64,000 nucleotides of DNA from positions 6,785,001 through 6,849,000 of the forward strand of contig NZ_RAPS01000001.1 of assembly GCF_003610255.1 (NCBI RefSeq), read 5' to 3'. Below are positions 44,239 through 53,165 of this stretch, piece by piece. The stretch's first letter is position 1. Every line of letters starts with the position of its first letter. The translations under genes were made by a program, and so were the position numbers. A model generated the notes under the pieces. That model was not told the DNA's origin and ran no database searches. It worked only from the letters and a program-made list of their open reading frames with translations. This DNA comes from Streptomyces sp. TLI_171 (GTDB taxonomy: Bacteria; Actinomycetota; Actinomycetes; Streptomycetales; Streptomycetaceae).

Positions 44239-45170
44239 CCGAGATCTGGCTGATCCCCACCGACACCGGCCCCGAACAGGCCCGCGCCCTGCTGGCGCTG
44301 CTCGACCCCGCCGAACGCGCCCGCGCCCGGAGCGCCCCCGCCGGACCGCAACGGCACCGCTTCATCACCGCGCACGCCGCCGCGCGGCTGCTCACCGCGG
44401 CCGCCGCCGGCCTGCCGCCGGAGCGGATCCGCTGGCGGCACGGCCCGCACGGACGCCCCGAACCGGACGGGCTGGACGGACGGTTGAGCGTCAACCTGTC
44501 CACCGCCGGGCCGTGGGCGCTGTTCGCCGTCGAGCGCCGCCCCGCCGACGGCGGCGCCATCGGCGTCGACCTGGAGCCCGTGCCCACCGTGGAGGCCGCG
44601 GCGCGGCTCGCCCGCCGCTACTACCCCGAGGCCGAAACCACCGGCGACGCCGAGGAGTTCACCCTGCGCTGGACCCGCAAGGAGGCCTACACCAAGGCCC
44701 GCGGCGGCCGCCTCGCCGACGGCCTGCGCACCCCCGCCGGCCCGACCGGCACCCCGGGACCGCACCGGCTGTACGGCCCGCTCGGCCCCTGCACCGTCCG
44801 CGACCTCCCCGCCCCGCCCGGCCACCGCGCCGCCCTCGCCCGCACCGGCACCCGCCCGCTCCCCCCGCCCAACCTGCGCCGCTACCCGATCGACGCCCCC
44901 GAACTGCTCGCCCGCCCGGACGCCCCCGACCTGTTCGGCCGAGCCGCCGACGGCGAACTCGTGCACCGGGCGCGAGAAGGCGAGCAGCTCGGTCGGGCGG
45001 ACGCCGCCGAGCTGTTCGGCGCCCGCGAGCAGTCGGACCGCGCCGCGCCGCGGGTTCTCGTCGCTGCGCGGGACTCCGGTGCTCCGCAGCCATGCACCGA
45101 TCCGCCGGGCCGCGCTGCGGGCGCTGGCCCGGGCGGGGCTCACCGTTCCTTCGCCGTTCGCCGGCCCTGA
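44235..45170 (+). CDS. 4'-Phosphopantetheinyl transferase (Sfp type) with a long C-terminal extension
   Basis: PPTases convert apo carrier proteins to the holo form using CoA. The Sfp-type motifs are AIGVDLEPV (~110) and TLRWTRKEAYTKARG (~144-158). The usual SHS-type motif is altered (SVNLSTAGPW). The enzyme core ends near residue 225. Residues ~225-311 form an Ala/Arg/Pro-rich extension with two similar stretches, PELLARPDAPDLFGR and RADAAELFGAREQ, of unknown role. It probably activates the three carriers of this cluster. ATGA overlap couples it to the KAS-like gene. Confidence 0.85.
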   Translation: MTEIWLIPTDTGPEQARALLALLDPAERARARSAPAGPQRHRFITAHAAARLLTAAAAGLPPERIRWRHGPHGRPEPDGLDGRLSVNLSTAGPWALFAVERRPADGGAIGVDLEPVPTVEAAARLARRYYPEAETTGDAEEFTLRWTRKEAYTKARGGRLADGLRTPAGPTGTPGPHRLYGPLGPCTVRDLPAPPGHRAALARTGTRPLPPPNLRRYPIDAPELLARPDAPDLFGRAADGELVHRAREGEQLGRADAAELFGAREQSDRAAPRVLVAARDSGAPQPCTDPPGRAAGAGPGGAHRSFAVRRP

Positions 45171-45184
45171 CCCTGAGGCAGAAC

Positions 45185-46063
45185 ATGAACCGCCATCCCG
45201 ACGACGCCACCCCGCTGGCCACTGCCGCGCCCGGCGTCCAACTGCAGCCCGCCGCGTACGAGAAGCTGCTCGGTGCGCTCCGCGACTCGATCGGGCGGCT
45301 GGCCGCCGAGGAGTCCTTCGAGCGGCTGGTCGTACCGCCCGTGATCTCCCGGGCCACCATCGAGCGGGCCGGGTACGCCGCGTCCTTCCCGAACCTGCTG
45401 GGCACGGTGCACAGCTACACCGGCAGCGCCGCCGACTGGCGGCGGCTCTCGCCGCTGATCGCCGAGGACGGCCCCTGGCACGTGCAGCAGGAGATCTCCG
45501 ACCTGGTGCTGCTGCCCGCCGCCTGCTACCCCGTGTATGCCACGCTCGCCGGGCGGGACCTGGAACAGCCCGTCCGGTTCAGCGTCGAGGCGCAGTGCTT
45601 CCGGCAGGAGGCGACCGCCGAGGCCGGCCGGCTGCGGACCTTCCGAATGGCCGAACTGGTCACCGCGGGCACCGCGGAGCACTGCCAGAACTGGCGCGAG
45701 CACTGGCTGCAGCGGGTCGCCGACTGGATGGAGACCCTCGGGCTGAAGCCGTCGATCGAACTCGCCGACGACCCGTTCTTCGGCGGCGGCCGCCGGATCT
45801 ACCAAGCGGCCCAGCGCGCGCAGGAGTTGAAGTTCGAGCTGCGGGTCCCGGTGGCGGAGGGCCTGCCGCAGGCGATCGCCTCCGCGAACATCCACAAGGA
45901 CCACTTCGGCGAGGCGTTCGAGTTCACCGCCGGCGGCGAGCGCGGCAACACCGCCTGCACCGCGTTCGGCCTGGACCGGATCGCGCTCGCGCTGCTGCAC
46001 ACCCACGGCTCCCGCCCGGTCGACTGGCCGGAGCCCGTCCGCACCGCGCTGAACGGAGCCTGA
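45185..46063 (+). CDS. Amino acid:[carrier protein] ligase (seryl-tRNA-synthetase-like)
   Basis: This 292-residue class II synthetase-like protein lacks the tRNA-binding arm of SerRS. Motif 2 is visible in QCFRQEATAEAGRLRTFRM and motif 3 in TACTAFGLDRIALALLH. The unusual zinc-site residues of the aa:CP ligase family fit C114 (PAACYPVY), E157 (FRMAELVT) and C258 (NTACTAF). Bradyrhizobium homologues activate glycine or alanine and load it on a carrier protein, not tRNA. Here it lies between the PPTase and two condensation proteins, so it should charge a carrier (ACP3 likely) with a small amino acid. GAGG at 45,175 precedes the ATG. Confidence 0.88.
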   Translation: MNRHPDDATPLATAAPGVQLQPAAYEKLLGALRDSIGRLAAEESFERLVVPPVISRATIERAGYAASFPNLLGTVHSYTGSAADWRRLSPLIAEDGPWHVQQEISDLVLLPAACYPVYATLAGRDLEQPVRFSVEAQCFRQEATAEAGRLRTFRMAELVTAGTAEHCQNWREHWLQRVADWMETLGLKPSIELADDPFFGGGRRIYQAAQRAQELKFELRVPVAEGLPQAIASANIHKDHFGEAFEFTAGGERGNTACTAFGLDRIALALLHTHGSRPVDWPEPVRTALNGA

Positions 46064-46067
46064 CGGC

Positions 46068-47729
46068 ATGTCGGCCACCCGAGCCGTCACGGTCCGCTAC
46101 CGGGCCGCCGCGCCCGAGACCGAGGGGCCGGTCACCCTCGGTCAGGACAACATGCTCCGCTGCCTGGGCAACGAACAGCCGTCCCGGGAGAAGAACGAGC
46201 CCTCCTCGCTGAACAAGCAGGCGAGCTGGATCGTCCCCGAGGGCGCCGACCTGGCGCGCTGCCTGGACGCCCTGCGGACCCTCGCCGAGCGGCACGCCGC
46301 CCTGCGCACCGTCTTCCGCGGTCCGGACGGCGGGTTGCCGGAGGTCCAGCGACAGCTCCAGGAGGGCGAGTTCACCGTCGAGGTGATCCCGCTCGGCCCG
46401 GACGAGGACGCCTCGGCCCGAGCGGACGCGTTCTGCTGGGACAGCCGCTGCCACCCGTTCGACCTCGCCGCCGACTTCCCGCTGCGCCTCGGCCTGCTCA
46501 CCCGGGACGGCCGCCCCGTGCTGCTCGGCGTGGTGGTCTGCCACGCCCAACTCGACGGTGTGGCCACCGGGTTGCTGTTCCAGGAGTGGCTGGCCCTCGC
46601 CTCCGGCGGCGAACTGCCGCCGGCCACCGGCCCCACCCCGATCGAGGTCGCCGAACAGGAACGCTCCACCGGGGGACGGCGGCGCGCCCGGGCCGCCCTC
46701 CGCCACTGGAAGCGCATCCTCGACGAGGAGCCGTCCGCCGTCTTCGCCGACGACCGGGTCCGCTCCGGCGACATCATGCTGCACACCCTGGCCATCCGCA
46801 GCCGGGCCGGCGCCGAGGCCCTGGAACGGGCCGTCCGGCGCACCGCCAGCTCCAAGTCCGCCGTTCTGAGCGCCTGTTACGCCGCGCTCGCGGCCCACCG
46901 GGCGGCCCGGTCGACGGTGGTGATGGCCGCACTCTCCGCCAACCGGCACCGCTCCGTCCTGGCCGAGCACATCGGCACCCTCGCCCAGGACGCCCTGCTG
47001 GTCCTGGACACCGACTGCCCGGACCTCGACACCCTGATCGGCCGCACCCAGGCCGAGGCCCTCTCCGGCTACTGGCACGCCACCTTCGAGACCGAACGGC
47101 TCTGGGAGATCCTGGAGGACTCCGCCCTCCGGCGCGGCGCCCGGTTCGTCCGCGACGTCGTGCTGAACGACGTCAGCGGCACCGTCCCCGAGGAGATCGC
47201 CGCGCTGCGCCCCGGCCCCGCCGCCGAGCCCGACCTGACCTGGTACCCGACCGAACCGCTCCCCACCCGGCTGATGATCAACATCTGGCGCACCACCGGC
47301 TGCCTGGAGATCAGCCTGCACGCCCACCCCGACGTCCTCGACCGCGAGGAGACCGAGGGCTTCGCGCTCGCCCTGCTCCGGCTGATCGACCTCGCCGGAC
47401 GGCGCAACGTCGCCCTCGGCCCCGAGGGTGAACTCGCCGAGCTCAGCGGCCTGCCCGTCGGCCGCCGCGAGAAGGGCCGCTGGGTGCAGGTCGGCCCCAA
47501 CTGGGTCGACCTGGACGCCGTCGCCGACCGGGTCCGGGCCGTCCTGGCCGTCAAGGACGCCGACGTGAGCTGGGAGAACGGCGAACTGACCGCCACGGTG
47601 CCGACCGGGTGCGCCCTGTCGCCCACCGAGGCGCACGCCGCGATGGTCGCCGCGCTCTCCTGGCGCGACACCGTGATGGCCCCGCACCGCTACGTCCTCC
47701 CGTCCGGCACCGGCACCGGACGGGAGTGA
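46068..47729 (+). CDS. Free-standing condensation-domain protein C1
   Basis: The 553-residue protein is an NRPS condensation (C) domain without A or T domains. The catalytic motif reads VVVCHAQLDGVATG: the second His, Asp and Gly of HHxxxDG are kept and the first His is Cys158. Later C-domain features include ALRTLAERHAALRTVFR, MAALSANRH and EHIGTLAQDALL. After ~residue 455, NWVDLDAVADRVRAVL to MAPHRYVLP resembles the small C-terminal subdomain of adenylation enzymes. It should form an amide between two carrier-bound acyl/aminoacyl groups, or with a free amine. Confidence 0.85.
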   Translation: MSATRAVTVRYRAAAPETEGPVTLGQDNMLRCLGNEQPSREKNEPSSLNKQASWIVPEGADLARCLDALRTLAERHAALRTVFRGPDGGLPEVQRQLQEGEFTVEVIPLGPDEDASARADAFCWDSRCHPFDLAADFPLRLGLLTRDGRPVLLGVVVCHAQLDGVATGLLFQEWLALASGGELPPATGPTPIEVAEQERSTGGRRRARAALRHWKRILDEEPSAVFADDRVRSGDIMLHTLAIRSRAGAEALERAVRRTASSKSAVLSACYAALAAHRAARSTVVMAALSANRHRSVLAEHIGTLAQDALLVLDTDCPDLDTLIGRTQAEALSGYWHATFETERLWEILEDSALRRGARFVRDVVLNDVSGTVPEEIAALRPGPAAEPDLTWYPTEPLPTRLMINIWRTTGCLEISLHAHPDVLDREETEGFALALLRLIDLAGRRNVALGPEGELAELSGLPVGRREKGRWVQVGPNWVDLDAVADRVRAVLAVKDADVSWENGELTATVPTGCALSPTEAHAAMVAALSWRDTVMAPHRYVLPSGTGTGRE

Positions 47730-47783
47730 CCCCGGTCCACCGGACCGAGCATCACCGGCACCACCCGAACGGAGACTGACGAG

Positions 47784-49427
47784 ATGTCAGCTGAAGAGAC
47801 CGTCACCGTCCGCTACCGGGTCGACGCGCCCGGAGCGGACGGGCCGCTCACCCTCGGCCAGGACAACATGATCCGCTGCCTGCGCCACGACGAACCCTCC
47901 CACATGAACAAGCAGGCCACCTGGACCGTCCCGCCCGGCGCGGACCTCCCCGCCTGCCTGGACGCCCTGCGCACTCTCGCCGAACGCCACGCCGCCCTGC
48001 GGACCGTCTTCCCCGGCCCCGCCGACCGCCAGCCCGAACGCCAGCAGCTGCGCGCCGAAGGCGAGTTCACCGTGCGGGTGATCGCCCTCGCGGACGGCGA
48101 GGACCCGGCCGAACGCGCCGAGCGCTACTGCTGGGACGGCCGCCGGCAGGCCTTCGACCTGGCCGACGAGTTCCCGCTGCGCTTCGCCGTGCTCACCCGC
48201 GACCGGCGGCCCGTGCTGCTCCCCGTGGTCATCTGCCACGCCCAACTCGACGGCGTGGCCACCGGGTTGTTGTTCCAGGAGTGGCTCACCCTGGCCGCCG
48301 GCGGCACCCTGCCCGCGCCGACCGCGCCCACCCCGATCGAGGTCGCCGAACAGGAGCGGTCCAACTCCGGTCTGCGCCGCACCCGGGCCGCGCTCCGGCA
48401 CTGGGAGCACATCCTCGCGCAGCAGCCGTCCGCGGTGTTCGCCGACGACCGGATCGGCCCCAACGACACCCGGCTGCCCACCCTCGGCATCCGCTCCACC
48501 GCCGGCGCCGCCGCCCTGGAGCGCGCCGCCGAGCGCACCGGCGCCTCCACCTCGGCCGTGCTGCTGGCCTGCTACGCCACCCTGGCGGCGCACCGGGCGG
48601 CCCGCAGCACCGTGGTGATGGCCGCGCTGTCCGCCAACCGCCACCGCCCCGGCCTGGCCGAGCACATCGGCACCCTGGCGCAGGACGCGCTGCTGGCCGT
48701 CGACACCGACTGCCCCGACCTGGACACCCTGATCGGCCGCACCCAGGCCCAGGCGCTGTCCGGCTACTGGCACGCCACCTTCGACGCCGAACGGATCTGG
48801 CAGCTGATCGAGGACGTCGCCGTCCGGCGCGGCGCCCGGTTCGCCCGACACGTGGTGGTCAACGACCTCAGCGGCACCGTTCCCGCCGAGGTCGCCGCCC
48901 GGCGCCCCGAACCCCCCGCCGACCCCGACCTCACCTGGTACCCCGCCGAGCCCACCCCGACCCGGCTGATGCTCAACGTCTGGCGGACCGCCGGCTGCCT
49001 CGAATTCACCCTGCACACCCACCCCGACGTCCTCGACCGCGAGGAGACCGAGCAGTTCGGGCACGCGCTGCTGCGCCTGCTCGACCTGGCCGGGCAGCGC
49101 AACGTCCGGCTCGGCGCCGACGGCGAGATCGGCGCGCTCAGCGGCCTGCCCGTCGGCCGCCGCGAGAAGGGCCGCTGGCAGCAGATCGGCAGCAACTGGG
49201 TCGACCTGGACGCCGTCGCGGACCTGCTGCGCACCGCCCTTCCCGTCGTGGACGCCGACGTGACCTGCGCGGACGGGGTGCTGACGGCCAGGATCGGGAC
49301 CACGGGCGAGCCGCTCACACCGCGGGAGGCGCACGCGGCGGTGATGGCCGCGCTGCCCGGCCACGACACCGCGATGGCGCCGCACCACTACCTGCTGCCC
49401 GGAGGCGGCGGCAGCGGCCGGGACTGA
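47784..49427 (+). CDS. Free-standing condensation-domain protein C2 (tandem paralogue of C1)
   Basis: The 547-residue protein is clearly homologous to C1 along its full length, with long nearly identical blocks such as LDGVATGLLFQEWL, PTPIEVAEQERS and AARSTVVMAALSANRH. It too has VVICHAQLDGVATG (first His is Cys151) and the same C-terminal A-subdomain-like tail (NWVDLDAVADLLRTALP). A recent tandem duplication with a 54-bp spacer is likely. Divergence sits mainly in the first 130 residues and around TGASTSAVLLACY, perhaps reflecting different donor or acceptor groups. Confidence 0.85.
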   Translation: MSAEETVTVRYRVDAPGADGPLTLGQDNMIRCLRHDEPSHMNKQATWTVPPGADLPACLDALRTLAERHAALRTVFPGPADRQPERQQLRAEGEFTVRVIALADGEDPAERAERYCWDGRRQAFDLADEFPLRFAVLTRDRRPVLLPVVICHAQLDGVATGLLFQEWLTLAAGGTLPAPTAPTPIEVAEQERSNSGLRRTRAALRHWEHILAQQPSAVFADDRIGPNDTRLPTLGIRSTAGAAALERAAERTGASTSAVLLACYATLAAHRAARSTVVMAALSANRHRPGLAEHIGTLAQDALLAVDTDCPDLDTLIGRTQAQALSGYWHATFDAERIWQLIEDVAVRRGARFARHVVVNDLSGTVPAEVAARRPEPPADPDLTWYPAEPTPTRLMLNVWRTAGCLEFTLHTHPDVLDREETEQFGHALLRLLDLAGQRNVRLGADGEIGALSGLPVGRREKGRWQQIGSNWVDLDAVADLLRTALPVVDADVTCADGVLTARIGTTGEPLTPREAHAAVMAALPGHDTAMAPHHYLLPGGGGSGRD

Positions 49428-49553
49428 GCGCGGCGGGTCGCCCGGGCGGCGCAGCAGCGGAGCGAGGCCCGGGCGCGTCGCACGCGGGGCGCGGGCCGCG
49501 CCCCGGCGAGGATGGGGAGCGAGCCACCCGACCCCTCTCAGCCGGAGCGCACC

Positions 49554-50501
49554 ATGGAGCTGTTCCCGCCCCTGCCCCTGGAGTCCTGGGGGGACACCAA
49601 GGAGACCCTGCACCGCTTCACCCAGGTCATCGGCAAGATCCGGCTGGCGGGCAGCGCCCGGCGCAACCACTGGTGGAACGTCCCCTTCCACCTCACCGGA
49701 CGCGGCATCACCACCCGCCCCACCGGCCCGACCCGCGGCGGCGACGCCTTCACCGTCGACTTCGACTTCACCGACCACCGGCTGTACGTGCGCACCCTGT
49801 CCGGCGCCGAGGACTCCTTCCCGCTGGCCGGGCGCTCCGTCGGCGACTTCTACCGCGACACCCTGCGGGCCCTGGTCCACCTGGACATCGACGTCCTCCC
49901 CGACCACCCCTACCCGTACGACCTGCCGGACGCGCACCGGCCGTTCGCCGACGACCACGAGCACCGCAGCTACGACCCGGACGCCGTCACCAGGTACTGG
50001 CGGATCCTCAGCCAGGTCGGCCTGCTGCTGGAGGAGTACGCCGCCGGGTACTCCGGCAAGACCAGCCCCGTGCACCACTTCTGGCACACCTTCGACATCG
50101 CCGTCACCCGGTTCTCCGACCGGGAGACCGAGCAGTCCACGGCGGATCCCGTGACCCGCGAGGCCTACTCCCGCGAGGTCATCAGCGCGGGTTTCTGGTT
50201 CGGCGACGACCAGGTGCCCGCCCCGGCCTTCTACTCCTACACCGCTCCGGAACCTGCCGGCCTGGAGACCCGCCCGCTGCACCCGGCCGCCGCCCGCTGG
50301 TCCCCGAACCGGGGCAGCCACCTCGCGCTGCTGATGTACGACGAGCTGCGGCAGGCCGCCGATCCGTGGGGAACGGCGCTGGAGTTCCTGGAGTCGGCGT
50401 ACCGCGCGGGCGCGGAGCTGGCCGGCTGGGGCCGGCAGCGGGAGTGCCCGGGCGGGATCACCGACGCGAAGCTGCGGGTGCTGCCCGGAGCCGATCAGTA
50501 G
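49554..50501 (+). CDS. DUF5996 family protein
   Basis: This ~315-residue soluble protein has conserved blocks LPLESWGDTKETLHRFTQV, NHWWNVPFHLTGRGITT, SPVHHFWHTFDIAVTRFS and ISAGFWFGDDQVPAPAFYS, which I recognise as DUF5996. No function is assigned. Many Trp/His residues suggest a ligand or metal site. The ATG at 49,554 has GGAG seven bases upstream; an ATG at 49,512 is also in frame. It is 126 bp after C2 and overlaps the convergent GT39 gene by 7 bp. It may or may not belong to the cluster. Confidence 0.8.
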   Translation: MELFPPLPLESWGDTKETLHRFTQVIGKIRLAGSARRNHWWNVPFHLTGRGITTRPTGPTRGGDAFTVDFDFTDHRLYVRTLSGAEDSFPLAGRSVGDFYRDTLRALVHLDIDVLPDHPYPYDLPDAHRPFADDHEHRSYDPDAVTRYWRILSQVGLLLEEYAAGYSGKTSPVHHFWHTFDIAVTRFSDRETEQSTADPVTREAYSREVISAGFWFGDDQVPAPAFYSYTAPEPAGLETRPLHPAAARWSPNRGSHLALLMYDELRQAADPWGTALEFLESAYRAGAELAGWGRQRECPGGITDAKLRVLPGADQ

Positions 50502-51994
50502 GAGTGGCGCAGCCGGGGCCAGAGCACGGACCACGGAGCGACCGGGCCGCTGCACAGCAGGACCGGGGCGTGCTGCTCCTCGTTGGGGACACCCCGGCCG
50601 TTGTCGACCAGGGCGACCTGCCGGCAGCCGGTGAAGGCCCGCTCCACCTCCGGGTACGGCGCGGGTCGGACCAGCAGGACGGGCCCGGTCGCGCTGTCCG
50701 GGGGCGGGCCCCAGTCGGTGAAGGACATGTGGCCCGAGTACGGGGCGGGCAGGCCCAGTCGCGGGCCGTACAGCGCCAGCGCCCCGGCCTCGCCGTAGTC
50801 GGTGGCGAACACCACCGCGCGGGCCCGGTCGCCCGGCGGGATCTGCTCCCAGCCCGTCGCGACCGCCGAAGTCAGCTCGGGCCAGCCGACCTGTTCCGCG
50901 CTCTCCGGGTAGATCCAGGAGACGGCGGCGAGCTGACGCTCCGGCAGGACCGGCAGGGTGATCAGGCAGTTCACCAGCGCGGCGACCAGCAGCGCCGCGA
51001 CCGGCCGCACCGGCGACCGCAGCCGCCGCGCCACCGGCTCGCAGCCGGCGGCCAGCACCAGCAGCAGCGGCGGCAGCGCGTAGTACGGCTTGCCGCCGAG
51101 GACCAGTACCAGGACGCACAGCGCCAGGTACCCGTACCCGATCGGGCGGGCCCACCGGACCTCCGGGTCGCTGCGCAGGCGGCGGAGCCCGGCCAGCCAG
51201 ATCGGGATCAACACCGGTGACAGGTAGACCAGTTGCATGGGCACGAAGGTCAGCCGGTTGGTCGTCCCGTCCTGGTCGCTGATGCCGGAGGCGACGGTGA
51301 GCTGCGGCCAGCCGTGCCGGGCCTGCCAGTACAGGTTCGGCGCCGCGACCAGCAGCGCGACGGCCGCGCCCAGCGGGAGCCACCGGCCGCGCAGCACCTC
51401 GCGCGGGCCGGCCAGCGCGATCGCCGGGAGCACGGCGGCGGCCAGCAGCAGCACCAGGTCCTTGTTCAGCAGTGCGACGCCGACCGCCGCGCCGACCGCC
51501 ACCCACCACCGGCGCTCGCCGGTGCGCAGCAGCCGCAGCAGCAGCACGCCGATGCCCGCCCAGGCGAACAGGTCGAAGCTCGCGGTGGACAGCATGTGCC
51601 CGACCGCCAGCACCATCGCCGAGACCGCCGTACCCGCCGCGGCCAGCACCTGGCCGGCCCGGTGCGCGCCCAACTCCCGTGCGGCGAGCGCGATCAGGAC
51701 CACCGTGGCCGCGCACAGCAGCGCCGCGACCACCCGCATTCCGGTCGGGCTCCCGCCGAAGACCGCCGTGGAGGCGCGCGCCAACAGCGGCGTCAGCGGC
51801 GGCTGGTCGACATAGCCCCAGGCCAAGTGGCGCCCGGCGGAAAGGAAGTAGAGCTCGTCGCGGTGGAACCCGTAGCGGCCCGCCAGGGCGAGCTGGAGCG
51901 CCGCGACCGCCCCCGCCAGCCCGAGCACCGGGCCGAGGGCCGCGCGGGGCAGGCCGGTCGGGGCCGGGACGGACGCATTCCCCCGAATGTCCAT
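50495..51994 (-). CDS. GT39 (ArnT/PMT-like) membrane glycosyltransferase
   Basis: This 499-residue polytopic membrane protein has about 10-11 hydrophobic helices. The first extracytoplasmic loop YGFHRDELYFLSAGRHLAWG followed by YVDQPPLTPLLAR carries the acidic DE pair typical of GT-C polyprenol-phosphate sugar transferases. LNKDLVLLLAAAVLP and YYALPPLLLVLAAG are further family segments. It transfers a sugar from polyprenyl phosphate to an extracytoplasmic acceptor in the envelope. It is outside the BGC logic and probably a housekeeping paralogue. Confidence 0.88.
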   Translation of the reverse strand: MDIRGNASVPAPTGLPRAALGPVLGLAGAVAALQLALAGRYGFHRDELYFLSAGRHLAWGYVDQPPLTPLLARASTAVFGGSPTGMRVVAALLCAATVVLIALAARELGAHRAGQVLAAAGTAVSAMVLAVGHMLSTASFDLFAWAGIGVLLLRLLRTGERRWWVAVGAAVGVALLNKDLVLLLAAAVLPAIALAGPREVLRGRWLPLGAAVALLVAAPNLYWQARHGWPQLTVASGISDQDGTTNRLTFVPMQLVYLSPVLIPIWLAGLRRLRSDPEVRWARPIGYGYLALCVLVLVLGGKPYYALPPLLLVLAAGCEPVARRLRSPVRPVAALLVAALVNCLITLPVLPERQLAAVSWIYPESAEQVGWPELTSAVATGWEQIPPGDRARAVVFATDYGEAGALALYGPRLGLPAPYSGHMSFTDWGPPPDSATGPVLLVRPAPYPEVERAFTGCRQVALVDNGRGVPNEEQHAPVLLCSGPVAPWSVLWPRLRHSY

Positions 51995-52074
51995 CCGGCG
52001 AGTCTGGCAGAGCGGACCGGGAGGGATCGGTCGCGGGAAGGTAAATACTGTGCTGCAAAAGCGAGTTGATGCCG

Positions 52075-53028
52075 TCAGGCATCCGGGTGGGCATGGCGGC
52101 GCACCAGCAGGGCGGTCCCCATCGCGAAGCCGACGACGATCGCGGTGACGCCGAAGGCCAGCCGGAGGGTGGAGGCAGTGCGCGGCTGCGCCGCGGCGTA
52201 CGGGCCCGGGCCGGTGTCGAGGGCGGCGGCCACGACGGGGGAGCGGCTCGGGTCGGACGGGGCGGTGGTGGCCGGTTCCGGGTCGGGCGTCTCCTCCTCG
52301 CCGGGGGAGAGCGCCAGCGCGATGCCGAAGGACGGCGCCGGCGGCTCGGAGGGCGGCGCCGGGATCGGCAGCCCGCTCGCCGCGGCCGGCTCCGTTCCGG
52401 CGGGGACGCCCGCCGTGGCCGACGGGCCCGGGTCCGCGCCGGCCGAGCCGGTGGGCGCGGGCGTGCCGGACGGGCCGGGGGCGGACAGGCAACGGAAGCC
52501 CGCCTGCGGCCGGTTGTGCCCGTCCAGCAGGCCGACGTCCCGACCCGTGCCGTCGACCAGGGTGTAGGCGGCCACGCCGTCCGTCTCCAGCAGGTACGCG
52601 CCCGAGGCGGCCGCAGGCTCCAGGGTGACCCGGGCCCGGTAGGTCAGGGTGCCGCGCGGGGCGATCACCACGGGCTCGGCCGGGCTGAACGCCCAGGCGC
52701 CCGCCCCGTGCGTGTCGGAGTCCTGCCAGGCGCCGGTGGCGGGGTCCTGCCACTGCACGGCGAGGCCGTCCGGTGCGGCGTCCGGTGCGGCGTCGTGCGT
52801 CAGGGTCAGGGCCAGGGTGCGCACCAGCAGGCGGTACCGGGAGGTCGAGACGACGGTGAACGTCGCCGTGAACCCGTCGCCGGGAGCGACCTTGGCGGGC
52901 ACCCCGCCGATCGAGGTGACGATCGTGCCGGTGCCCTGCGCCGCCGCAGCCGGCGCCACCGTCCAGAACCCCGCGAACAGCAGCGAGCCGAGCAGCACCG
53001 CCGCCGTGCGAATGACGCGCCGCGCCAT
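52075..53028 (-). CDS. Secreted, membrane-anchored protein of unknown function
   Basis: I do not recognise the family. The 317-residue product starts with a signal peptide (MARRVIRTAAVLLGSLLFAG, likely cut after APAAAA). A beta-rich extracellular domain of ~160 residues follows, with GTLTYRARVTLEPAAASGA and AYTLVDGTGRDVGLLDG. Next comes a Pro/Ala/Ser-rich stalk (~residues 190-270) and a C-terminal transmembrane helix (AFGVTAIVVGFAMGTALLV) with a basic tail. The layout resembles actinomycete surface proteins. It lies between GT39 and murQ on the opposite strand to murQ. Confidence 0.75.
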   Translation of the reverse strand: MARRVIRTAAVLLGSLLFAGFWTVAPAAAAQGTGTIVTSIGGVPAKVAPGDGFTATFTVVSTSRYRLLVRTLALTLTHDAAPDAAPDGLAVQWQDPATGAWQDSDTHGAGAWAFSPAEPVVIAPRGTLTYRARVTLEPAAASGAYLLETDGVAAYTLVDGTGRDVGLLDGHNRPQAGFRCLSAPGPSGTPAPTGSAGADPGPSATAGVPAGTEPAAASGLPIPAPPSEPPAPSFGIALALSPGEEETPDPEPATTAPSDPSRSPVVAAALDTGPGPYAAAQPRTASTLRLAFGVTAIVVGFAMGTALLVRRHAHPDA

Positions 53029-53165
53029 GGTGAACCCCCGTGTGGGAAGCGTGCGGTGCACCCACCGGCCCGCGTCAGCGCGCAGCCTAGCCAGCGGCAC
53101 GGGAACGGAACCACCACACGGAGGTCAACGGTCGGGTAACAGTCGCTGCGCTAGGGTCGGGAACC

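Noticed and set aside
45185-46063. Seryl-tRNA synthetase paralogue (self-resistance type)
   Set aside because: At 292 residues it has no room for the N-terminal tRNA-binding coiled coil and shows the aa:CP ligase cysteine pattern.
47787-52094. 1435-codon minus-strand open frame opposite the condensation genes
   Set aside because: Gly/Ala/Arg-rich with no domain; it is antisense to C1/C2-type genes and out of frame with GT39.
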